From IMG/VR virus record IMGVR_UViG_3300025417_000099, positions 1 through 21,984 of that record: 21,984 bases of DNA; one strand, written 5' to 3'. The DNA is from a virus. Within the stretch, counting starts at the first letter, position 1. Every line of letters starts with the position of its first letter. The notes below the pieces were generated by a model. It ran no database searches. It was not told the DNA's origin and saw only the letters and a program-made list of their open reading frames with translations. A program made the translations under genes and the position numbers. Below are positions 15,068-20,350 of the stretch, piece by piece.

Positions 15068-16084
15068 TTAGAGGCTGAGAGAATTGTAGCCCGTCACCTT
15101 AGTCATGGACTTAGGCTTCGTGCTGACAAGCTCTGCAATGTTGATGACCGCGCCGACGTAGCCAATCTGCCAGTTGGGCAGGGTGGACTCAAAGCCGGTG
15201 AACACAAACTGGCCCTGCTCATGGATGTAGAGCGACAGGTAGTTGGTGTTGAGGAGGTACAGAGTACCTTCGGGGCAGTACGGATCGGGGTAGATCGGAA
15301 CGCCAGCGACCATGAGGGCGCGGAACGCGGCCTGCGGGCCGTTCGCATCGCCATCGAACCCGTGACCGGGGGTGATGACATACTGTTCCTGACCAACGTA
15401 GTCCTGCGCAAGCAGGGTCCAGGTGCCAAAGCCGCAGACGCCAAACGTGGGCACTTCCGCGCCGTACTTGACGGTGCCGGAGATGTACTGAAGGACGTTC
15501 TGACGGGTCGGGTTGACCGAACCAGCAGCGTAGACCTTTGAGCGCCACCAAGGGTTCGTGGTCGAGGAACGGGTAATGTTGCCGTAGGTGGCAGTGCCCG
15601 TGCCGTCGTCCACGGCAGCCGGGAGGCCGGTGAACTGCTGGGTGTTCGTGGTGTTGGTGTAGAGGGCCGTCGCCATCGCGTCCATCATCACGTTGGTCGC
15701 ATCGTTCATGCGAGCTTCGATGAGGGGGATGATAGCGTGGTCCTGCTGAACGGCGCCTTCCATACCGAGGAACGGCACGGGGGCGATCATCAGCTTCAGG
15801 GTGAACTCAGCGTTGTAAGCACCCTGCTGGACGGACGGCTGCTGGAAGGAGCCGCTGTAATCCGACCACTGAGCGTTTACGAACTGCGCGCCCTGAACGG
15901 GAACCGTCACGGAGGACACACCGCCCGTAGCCGTCTGGCTATTGGCAATGAGCGCCGCCATGAGCGGTGTCGAGTTGTAAATCTGCACGACCATCTTGGG
16001 GATGAACGCGCGGCGGGTAACGTAAGTCAGTTCTGTAAACTGGCTACTACCCGTAGACGGGAGAATGCCGCCACCGATTGCCAT
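15068..16084 (-). CDS. major capsid protein (338 aa)
   Basis: Position (after a scaffold-like gene, before decoration-type genes), length and sequence all fit the major head protein. The N-terminal part TELTYVTRRAFIPKMVVQIY, then NSTPLMAALIANSQ, is the typical start of a group of phage coat proteins ('...rrafvp.lv.qi...sPl...l'). The central region has AEFTLKLMIAPVPFLGMEGA and a helix with IPLIEARMNDATNVMMDAMA, the latter resembling the spine helix. Further on are DANGPQAAFRALMVAGVPIY and PEGTLYLLNTNYLSLYIHEQ, the latter matching a beta strand in the P-domain. HK97 fold is assumed from the role, not shown. GAGGT five bases before ATG 16084 is a strong start. Confidence 0.88.
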   Translation of the reverse strand: MAIGGGILPSTGSSQFTELTYVTRRAFIPKMVVQIYNSTPLMAALIANSQTATGGVSSVTVPVQGAQFVNAQWSDYSGSFQQPSVQQGAYNAEFTLKLMIAPVPFLGMEGAVQQDHAIIPLIEARMNDATNVMMDAMATALYTNTTNTQQFTGLPAAVDDGTGTATYGNITRSSTTNPWWRSKVYAAGSVNPTRQNVLQYISGTVKYGAEVPTFGVCGFGTWTLLAQDYVGQEQYVITPGHGFDGDANGPQAAFRALMVAGVPIYPDPYCPEGTLYLLNTNYLSLYIHEQGQFVFTGFESTLPNWQIGYVGAVINIAELVSTKPKSMTKVTGYNSLSL

Positions 16085-16129
16085 ATCTTACCTCATCGTT
16101 TCTAAGTGACACTCGTCCCCGTCACACGC

Positions 16130-16675
16130 TCAAAGACCGATTGGCCTTGGATTTTTGCGAAGTTCATTCAGCGCTTCCGCCGCAACTTCACGCGCAGCCC
16201 TCACATGATTGCCGCCCATAAACCTCTTCAGAGTGTTATGAGCAGTCTCGTCAATCACATTCCGACTGAACACCTTTGGAGCGGTAGGCGTTGCCGCCTG
16301 ACGCATCCAATTGTAGTAGTCTGCGGCTGCTTCATGAGACGTAATGCCCTTCTCAAGCATCAGCTTCTCAATCTCCGCAATATCATCCTCTTTCACGCCC
16401 TTGCTGCGAACAAGCGTTCTGCGACGGCGTTCCAGTTCTTCCAACGCTTCCTTCTCGCGAAGCTTGCCCTCAAGCTGCTCCATGCGAGACTGTTGCTGCT
16501 CAAACCGAGAAGCCATGTCATCCTTCAAATCAATCTCACCGATTGGCATGTTAGGACGAGCGGCCTTGGTCAGGCGAAGGAAAGACTCGCGGGTGTTGGG
16601 ATTGTCAGCCAATTCCCGCGCGAGGGCCGCGAGTTCGTCGCGGGCTTCAGGTGTAAGATCTTCGAGCGAAGCCAT
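16130..16675 (-). CDS. putative capsid scaffolding protein (181 aa)
   Basis: A charged, nearly all-helical protein just upstream of the capsid gene, the usual place for the scaffold. Residues 54-108 form a strong coiled coil (MASRFEQQQSRMEQLEGKLR, then EKEALEELERRRRTLVRSKG). The N-terminal part is acidic (MASLEDLTPEARDELAALAR). The C-terminus is basic and helical (HVRAAREVAAEALNELRKNP), resembling the charged C-terminal helix that binds coat proteins in known scaffolds. There is no protease motif. SD AAGGGG is seven bases upstream of ATG 16675. A 45-base gap to the capsid gene holds nothing clear except a weak 5-bp inverted repeat. Confidence 0.75.
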   Translation of the reverse strand: MASLEDLTPEARDELAALARELADNPNTRESFLRLTKAARPNMPIGEIDLKDDMASRFEQQQSRMEQLEGKLREKEALEELERRRRTLVRSKGVKEDDIAEIEKLMLEKGITSHEAAADYYNWMRQAATPTAPKVFSRNVIDETAHNTLKRFMGGNHVRAAREVAAEALNELRKNPRPIGL

Positions 16676-16693
16676 TTGTGTCCCCTTTTAGCT

Positions 16694-16879
16694 TCAGATG
16701 ACCTTGCGGCCATCACCCGGCGGCTTGATGCCGTACTGGTTCTTGGAACCAATCTTGGACGCGCCAGACAGGCCGCCAAGGTGCGCAAAACGCGGGGTGT
16801 TGGTGATCTGACCATTCTGCTGCTGGTCAGTGGTGGGATTGCGGGGCTTGGAAGCGCCGCGAGGCTTAAACACGTCCAT
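16694..16879 (-). CDS. small hypothetical protein (61 aa), basic and disordered
   Basis: The start chosen is ATG 16879, preceded by AAGGAG at six bases; a longer reading from 17047 runs through the Pro-rich gene and is rejected. It starts MDVFKPRGASKPRNPTTDQQ, has NTPRFAHLGGLSGASKIGSK in the middle and ends KPPGDGRKVI. It is rich in Gly, Lys, Pro and Asn and probably lacks a fixed fold. The makeup suggests an assembly peptide or capsid-associated protein. No known family is recognised. It sits between the Pro-rich protein and the scaffold. Confidence 0.75.
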   Translation of the reverse strand: MDVFKPRGASKPRNPTTDQQQNGQITNTPRFAHLGGLSGASKIGSKNQYGIKPPGDGRKVI

Positions 16880-16889
16880 GTTAGTCTCC

Positions 16890-17387
16890 TTACATCGGTG
16901 ACGGTGCACCGCCGGGTGGCATACCCGGTGGCATTGCGGGAGGCCCGCCCGCCGGGGCACCGCCCGGCGCAGCAGCGGGAGGCTGCGGACCCATAAGGCC
17001 AAGGTTCGGGGGCCCACCGGCAATCGCGCGCGACACCGGGGTTCCACCGCCCGCTTGGGGCAAATTCTGAAGGAGCTGAAGGATTTCGGCGCTCTGAAGC
17101 TCGTTGGTCTTCTGCTTCTTGGGGCCGAGCACGGAAGAGAGCTTGGAGAGGGCGGCCATCAGGCTCTGACCCTCAGGGGTCTCAGAACCAATGGCGGGGA
17201 GGGACTGTTCGATCAGATCAAGAGCCATGCTCACATTGATCATCGCTGCTTCCCGCTGGCCCTGTTTCGGTTCGGGCGTGGACATCGGGGAAGGCATGGG
17301 GGGAGGCGTCATAGCCGGACCAGCCCCAGGAGGCGGTGCGCCGTCCTGCTGGCTTTGCATCAGAGCCATAATGTCCTGGTCTGCCAT
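16890..17387 (-). CDS. Pro/Gly-rich hypothetical protein (165 aa)
   Basis: It starts MADQDIMALMQSQQDGAPPP, with a disordered Pro-rich tail to about residue 40. Residues 45-105 are a helical core (REAAMINVSMALDLIEQSLP, ETPEGQSLMAALSKLSSVLG and ELQSAEILQLLQNLP). The last 45 residues are Pro/Gly/Ala-rich (PGGAPAGGPPAMPPGMPPGG). Proteins with this design lie between portal and scaffold genes in many uncharacterised podophages; their function is not known to me. SD GAGGT lies seven bases upstream of ATG 17387. The upstream 120 bases contain two stem-loops and no clear sigma70 promoter. Confidence 0.75.
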   Translation of the reverse strand: MADQDIMALMQSQQDGAPPPGAGPAMTPPPMPSPMSTPEPKQGQREAAMINVSMALDLIEQSLPAIGSETPEGQSLMAALSKLSSVLGPKKQKTNELQSAEILQLLQNLPQAGGGTPVSRAIAGGPPNLGLMGPQPPAAAPGGAPAGGPPAMPPGMPPGGAPSPM

Positions 17388-17440
17388 GTGGTTTACCTCA
17401 ATTTACACATGATTGCCGTACAATGCGGGCAAATGTCAAG

Positions 17441-17470
17441 GGAGGGGTATGTTTTAAGTTCCGCCCCTCC
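17441..17470 (-). other. GC-rich stem-loop upstream of the Pro-rich gene
   Basis: Inverted repeat GGAGGGG (17441-17447) / CCCCTCC (17464-17470), a 7-bp stem with a 16-base loop. On the coding (minus) strand the 5' arm GGAGGGG looks like an SD, but it has no start codon after it within normal distance. No T-run follows on the minus strand, so it is not a standard Rho-independent terminator. It may be an RNA-stability or attenuation element. Confidence 0.55.
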
Positions 17471-17491
17471 TCGGAACGACTCATGGTCGCG

Positions 17492-17510
17492 ATACGGGAC
17501 TAACCCGTAT
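17492..17510 (-). other. perfect stem-loop just after the third micropeptide
   Basis: ATACGGG (17492-17498) pairs with CCCGTAT (17504-17510), a perfect 7-bp stem with a 5-base loop. On the minus strand it begins 5 bases after the TAA of the 10-residue MRRKGRKARR gene. There is no U-run after it, so it does not look like an intrinsic terminator. Position and perfection suggest a role in mRNA stability, termination or stop-codon behaviour. Confidence 0.6.
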
Positions 17511-17515
17511 GTTAG

Positions 17516-17548
17516 TTAGCGACGAGCCTTACGACCCTTGCGACGCAT
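17516..17548 (-). CDS. micropeptide MRRKGRKARR (10 aa)
   Basis: A 10-codon frame, ATG 17548-17546 to TAA 17516-17518, encoding MRRKGRKARR with seven Arg/Lys. GGAGG (17553-17557 on the minus strand) lies five bases upstream of the ATG, a near-ideal SD. An in-frame ATG four codons earlier (17560) would place the SD inside the peptide, so the nearer start is preferred. All Arg codons are CGT/CGC, the preferred type. A peptide this basic should bind nucleic acid or acidic protein surfaces. It lies in a run of three such genes between portal and capsid genes. A chance ORF of this size is common, so the case rests on the SD and on the repeated pattern. Confidence 0.6.
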   Translation of the reverse strand: MRRKGRKARR

Positions 17549-17594
17549 GTGCGCCTCCATAGCTGGAAGTTGCGGGACGGGTGAAAAGCGCCAA

Positions 17595-17627
17595 TTAGCG
17601 CTTGTGCTTACGAGCCTTGCGAGCCAT
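17595..17627 (-). CDS. micropeptide MARKARKHKR (10 aa)
   Basis: A 10-codon frame, ATG 17627-17625 to TAA 17595-17597, encoding MARKARKHKR: six Arg/Lys plus one His. AGGAGG (minus strand, 17634-17639) is a full-strength SD six bases upstream of the ATG. It has the same length, similar makeup and the same start signal quality as the next frame at 17516, and the two peptides share the RKxRKxxR style. It also resembles the end of the 46-residue basic protein at 267-407 ([10 protein letters not shown]). A nucleic-acid- or capsid-binding peptide is inferred. It is too short for normal gene callers and homology searches. Confidence 0.6.
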   Translation of the reverse strand: MARKARKHKR

Positions 17628-17668
17628 TGATGGCCTCCTGCTGCTAGTGTGATCGTCCCCAAAACTCT

Positions 17669-17713
17669 TTACTTCCGGCGGCTACGACGAGACCGCTTTA
17701 CGGACTTGTACAT
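17669..17713 (-). CDS. micropeptide MYKSVKRSRRSRRK (14 aa)
   Basis: A 14-codon frame, ATG 17713-17711 to TAA 17669-17671, encoding MYKSVKRSRRSRRK with eight Arg/Lys. GAGGAG (minus strand, 17720-17725) lies six bases upstream. Its ATG overlaps the stop of the 33-codon frame (TAATG), the same coupling used by several certain genes of this phage (for example at 4542, 5297 and 6362). The SRRSRR pattern resembles protamine-like or small DNA-condensing peptides, but that is only similarity of composition. The coupling and SD make it the best-supported of the micropeptides. Confidence 0.65.
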   Translation of the reverse strand: MYKSVKRSRRSRRK

Positions 17714-17814
17714 TACGCTCTCCTCATAGTTCTATCGGGGCGCGTCATGGGACGGCCCGCTAGATTTCTAACATTAGAGACGCGGTATTGTATAGATGCG
17801 GGCTTTTCAGCCAT
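17713..17814 (-). CDS. small Arg-rich protein (33 aa) at the head of the micropeptide run
   Basis: A 33-codon frame from ATG 17814. It starts MAEKPASIQYRVSNVRNLAG and ends MTRPDRTMRRA. Eight Arg/Lys against two acidic residues make it basic. The end of the frame contains the SD of the next micropeptide, and the stop overlaps its ATG, so translation is likely coupled. The SD for its own start is poor; the nearest G-rich run (CGGGGC) is the 3' arm of a stem-loop ending 12 bases upstream. That may mean controlled translation or a wrong start. A shorter start at M23 is possible. No known family. Confidence 0.5.
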   Translation of the reverse strand: MAEKPASIQYRVSNVRNLAGRPMTRPDRTMRRA

Positions 17815-17821
17815 AGAGACA

Positions 17822-17846
17822 TCACGCCCCGTAGCGCGGGGCTGAT
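17822..17846 (-). other. stem-loop between portal and micropeptide genes
   Basis: GCCCCG (17826-17831) pairs with CGGGGC (17837-17842), a perfect 6-bp stem with the 5-base loop TAGCG. The stem can be extended by ATCA/TGAT with one bulged base. It is located between the portal stop (17870) and the ATG at 17814. On the minus strand the stem is followed by GTGATGTCTCT, not a U-run. It is a possible RNA-processing or partial terminator site setting different levels of the portal and the downstream genes. Confidence 0.6.
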
Positions 17847-17869
17847 CACCAACTCTGACTTGGCCTTGA

Positions 17870-19483
17870 TTAGCCATTGGCCTTTTTCCCTTGCGGAGGC
17901 GGAGCGGGCGGCTGAAGGGCCTTCATCTGTTCGGCCTTTTTCAGCTTTTCCTTGAGCATCTGCTTCATTGGTGGATCGAGCATATCGATCAATGACTCTT
18001 TGTCAATAGCCTGCGCCTTAAACAGGTTAAAGGCCAAAGACCTCAGGTCTTCCATGAAGATTGGGCTATTCGAGTGGGCGTCCACCTTCACTACGAAATT
18101 CCTAGTAAACTGCTCGGCTATGAACTTCTGCCCTTCAATGTCCTTGAAGTGCGTGGGGTCATACGCCTGCATCAGTTTCAGGTAGAGGGTCGCCAGCTTC
18201 TCCAGCGAGTTCTCAACGATAAGAGCACGCTTCTTTGCGCGAGACGAACCAAGGCGGGCAAGCTGCGATGCGTGGCCCGCAGAACGAACGCCTTGTTCAC
18301 CGCGACCAGACAAAACTTCCGAAATGCCAGACGCCTCGGCAAACATTGCGTCGATCTCACGAAGCTGCTCGTAAAGGCTCTCAGGAAGATCAGGCGCAAG
18401 GCGCTCGACCTTGGTGTTGGGCATATCGGTCGCCAGCAAACCGCCAGCGCGGTTCAGGGCAAAGTTCTTCTCGTCCAGAATGCCGGTAAAGCCCGTAAGG
18501 GCGGTCGGCGGGTTCACTTGTTTGGAAAGAAGATCGAGGATTTCGTTCATGCGCTTGTTGCGCATTTCCTGAAGGAACATCAGGCGCGAAACTTCCGACT
18601 GACCCCAATAGTAATCGGGCATCGGGTTCGGCGCGACTTGGATGAACGGGCTTTCCCCTTTGAGGAACATCTTCTCGTTTTCGCGGTCGTAAATGATTAC
18701 GTCTGGGTCGGCGCGCGTGACGACTTGATAGTCTTGCGTCTCGTCGTTCCAGACGTACAACTCCGTCATCTCGATGGTGTCTTCTTCGACTTCCGGCTTC
18801 ATCCGGTTCTGGCCGTAAAGATTGAGATTGACGTTGCCGTACATGGTCGGATCGACCTGGCTCAGGATGATGCGGTCAACGCCGTTCGGCGTGTAGGACT
18901 CAACATGCTGAGAGGTCGTGACGCGCTGCACAATGCTTTCGCGCTTGGGGTGCGCGTAAAGCCGAGCATACAGGTCGGATTTAGTTATGTAGTAGGTCTG
19001 GACGAAAGCTTCCTGCCGATCGAGGTAGGGAATGTCTTCTCTCAGGACGCCGAAGTTGTTTGGATCAATAAAGTAAGGATGGATAGCTCCGTTGGAGACA
19101 ACGAGCTTGATAAAACCGGAATTGTAGACCATCGCCCAAGTGAGCGCGGTGTTAAACACCTGATCAGCGTTTGAATTGTTCCACTCATCGTTCAGGGCCT
19201 GTTCCAGACGCGGGATGTAGCGGTATTGATCTTCGTGGGCCGACGCGCCAAGGTTGATCGAGAAGCGCGTGGTGTCCGCCGAGTACAAGAAGCTCACGAG
19301 CTGGTCGATGTGAGGAAAAATCTTGTTGTACTGCGCGGGGCTCTCCTCGGGCGCGGACCCGAAGAGATAGTAGGACTTTAGAGCGGAATAATCCGCCCGG
19401 CGGCTCTCGCGAGACACCAGGCACTTGCGGATCAGGTCTTGGTAGAAGAACTCCCGCTCTTCAGCTTCCTTTGGAATGATCAT
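17870..19483 (-). CDS. portal protein (537 aa)
   Basis: A 537-residue protein two genes after the large terminase with portal-type sequence. It forms the dodecameric ring at one capsid vertex through which DNA is packaged and ejected. Residues 51-74 (QYNKIFPHIDQLVSFLYSAD, then TTRF) are a helical N-terminal piece. Residues about 130-165 (SNGAIHPYFIDPNNFGVLRE, then DIPYLDRQEAFV) match the 'dP..fgv.re....ldr..a' region of podophage portals. Residues 345-400 have the long helical part with the 'G..FALNRAGGLL' segment, and further on EVLSGRGEQGVRSAGHASQL resembles the 'G....g.RsA....q' turn. The C-terminus is helical and ends Pro/Lys-rich. Its ATG overlaps the previous stop by four bases (ATGA). 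Confidence 0.88.
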   Translation of the reverse strand: MIIPKEAEEREFFYQDLIRKCLVSRESRRADYSALKSYYLFGSAPEESPAQYNKIFPHIDQLVSFLYSADTTRFSINLGASAHEDQYRYIPRLEQALNDEWNNSNADQVFNTALTWAMVYNSGFIKLVVSNGAIHPYFIDPNNFGVLREDIPYLDRQEAFVQTYYITKSDLYARLYAHPKRESIVQRVTTSQHVESYTPNGVDRIILSQVDPTMYGNVNLNLYGQNRMKPEVEEDTIEMTELYVWNDETQDYQVVTRADPDVIIYDRENEKMFLKGESPFIQVAPNPMPDYYWGQSEVSRLMFLQEMRNKRMNEILDLLSKQVNPPTALTGFTGILDEKNFALNRAGGLLATDMPNTKVERLAPDLPESLYEQLREIDAMFAEASGISEVLSGRGEQGVRSAGHASQLARLGSSRAKKRALIVENSLEKLATLYLKLMQAYDPTHFKDIEGQKFIAEQFTRNFVVKVDAHSNSPIFMEDLRSLAFNLFKAQAIDKESLIDMLDPPMKQMLKEKLKKAEQMKALQPPAPPPQGKKANG

Positions 19484-19947
19484 TTGTCAAGCTTCAGGTT
19501 GTCTTGGTCAGCGTAGTAGCTGGCCGCGATTGGTCCGCGCGTGAGATTAGCATCTTTCGGCGAAAAGCCAACTTGCTCGTCTTTCACGGGCTTGATCATG
19601 CCATTTAACATTCCCTGCATGTTAAATCTGCCCGCATCCCCCCACATCACGGCGTTGCCGGGCCGGTCAGCGTTGGGCTGTTCGGGCACCGGGGCGTTGT
19701 TGCGGGTCAGGTAGCCAGCTTGAGCCTCACCTTCCTTGACAGACTTGATGTCGGTCATGTCGAAGTCTTTGGCAAGCTGTTTCAGGTTCGTGTCGTTGCG
19801 CTTGGAGCGGCCACCGATCACCGAGTCCCGCATGGTCGGGGCTCTGAGGATCACCTGAGCCACATCCTCGCAGCCTTCGTGGCATACGGGTTCCCAAGCG
19901 GTGAAGTATCCGTGCCGTGGGCACTTGTAGTCTCGCATTACAGCCAT
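19480..19947 (-). CDS. small zinc-ribbon-like protein (155 aa)
   Basis: The start chosen is ATG 19947 (MAVMRDYKCPRHG), with AGGGG six bases upstream; a reading from 19980 would overlap the previous gene and adds an unlikely Ser/Thr-rich tail. Cys9, His12, Cys22 and Cys26 (CPRHGYFTAWEPVCHEGC) form a compact metal-site pattern resembling the FmdB-type zinc ribbons seen in phage and bacterial proteins. The rest is Asn/Gly-rich with a middle helix (DTNLKQLAKDFDMTDIKSVK) and GNAVMWGDAGRFNMQGMLNG. The function is not known. The placement between packaging genes and the portal suggests a role in packaging or head assembly, or DNA binding. The stop overlaps the portal ATG (ATGA). Confidence 0.75.
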   Translation of the reverse strand: MAVMRDYKCPRHGYFTAWEPVCHEGCEDVAQVILRAPTMRDSVIGGRSKRNDTNLKQLAKDFDMTDIKSVKEGEAQAGYLTRNNAPVPEQPNADRPGNAVMWGDAGRFNMQGMLNGMIKPVKDEQVGFSPKDANLTRGPIAASYYADQDNLKLDK

Positions 19948-19957
19948 GTACGTCCCC

Positions 19958-20350
19958 TTACTTGTTGAACTGCTCGTCAAAGCCGGGCTTGGAGTAGTCC
20001 GACTTATTTTTTATCCCCACTTTCAGGGCGATCTTCCCGCCGTCGACGGTGAGGTTCATACTTTTGGCTAATCTGGGCTTTGGTTCCTGCCGGTAGATCA
20101 GCCTGCGTTTGTTTCCTTTATCATAGACCATCACCACGTCGCCACGGGTCATACGCTCCAGCGCACGGCTCACGGCGATCTGTGTGTGTTCGGTCATATC
20201 CATATCTTTGACGTAGAAGACCCGTGTAAGAAGCGACTGGCTTAGGCCGGACAGTTCTGCGAACATCCTTATGCTCAGGGTCTTGTCGGTGTCTTTCCAG
20301 AACCGATCCATCTGGCGGTAGATTTCCGCCTTGGTCATGATTTTCATCAT
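19958..20350 (-). CDS. helix-turn-helix protein, possible small terminase or regulator (130 aa)
   Basis: It overlaps the large terminase stop by four bases (ATGA). Residues 7-20 are helical (KAEIYRQMDRFWKD). Residues 25-47 read LSIRMFAELSGLSQSLLTRV and onwards, a likely helix-turn-helix (FAELSGLSQSLLTRVF), followed by a third helix with HTQIAVSRALERM. The rest is beta-rich and basic (KRRLIYRQEPKPRLAKSMNL), then GKIALKVGIKNKSDYSKPGF. I recognise the 'fa.laGlS...l..vf' and 'IKNKxDYSxPxFDEQ' patterns from phage proteins next to terminase genes. A small terminase subunit that binds the packaging site is possible, but small terminases usually precede the large one; a late regulator is an alternative. 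Confidence 0.7.
   Translation of the reverse strand: MMKIMTKAEIYRQMDRFWKDTDKTLSIRMFAELSGLSQSLLTRVFYVKDMDMTEHTQIAVSRALERMTRGDVVMVYDKGNKRRLIYRQEPKPRLAKSMNLTVDGGKIALKVGIKNKSDYSKPGFDEQFNK

Noticed and set aside
16101-16127. GTGAC/GTCAC inverted repeat in the gap between scaffold and capsid genes
   Set aside because: Only a 5-bp stem with a 10-base loop, and no U-run on the minus strand; this is expected by chance.
17411-17439. TTGACA on the minus strand at 17434-17439 as a promoter for the Pro-rich gene
   Set aside because: It matches the -35 box exactly, but at 16-18 bases there is only GCAATC/CAATCA, with no -10 element worth the name.
17398-17484. 28-codon minus-strand frame starting MSRSEEGRNLKH
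   Set aside because: No SD upstream of its ATG, and it overlaps the stem-loop and the leader of the Pro-rich gene. A -1 slip into the CPHC frame at CTTAAAAC would need poor re-pairing, so a frameshift is not supported.
17516-17665. Longer version of the MRRKGRKARR peptide from an upstream TTG or from the ATG at 17560
   Set aside because: The frame stays open for about 48 codons upstream, but the TTG start has no SD, and the 17560 ATG would place the strong GGAGG inside the coding part. The nearer ATG is better.
17388-17869. A tRNA or other structured RNA gene in the gene-poor stretch
   Set aside because: I see the three short hairpins, but no cloverleaf arms, T-loop (GTTCRA) or CCA end on either strand.
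18074-19174. Long plus-strand frame (366 codons) opposite the portal gene
   Set aside because: It is a shadow of the portal reading frame with Arg/His/Val-rich makeup and no recognisable domain; every neighbour is on the minus strand.
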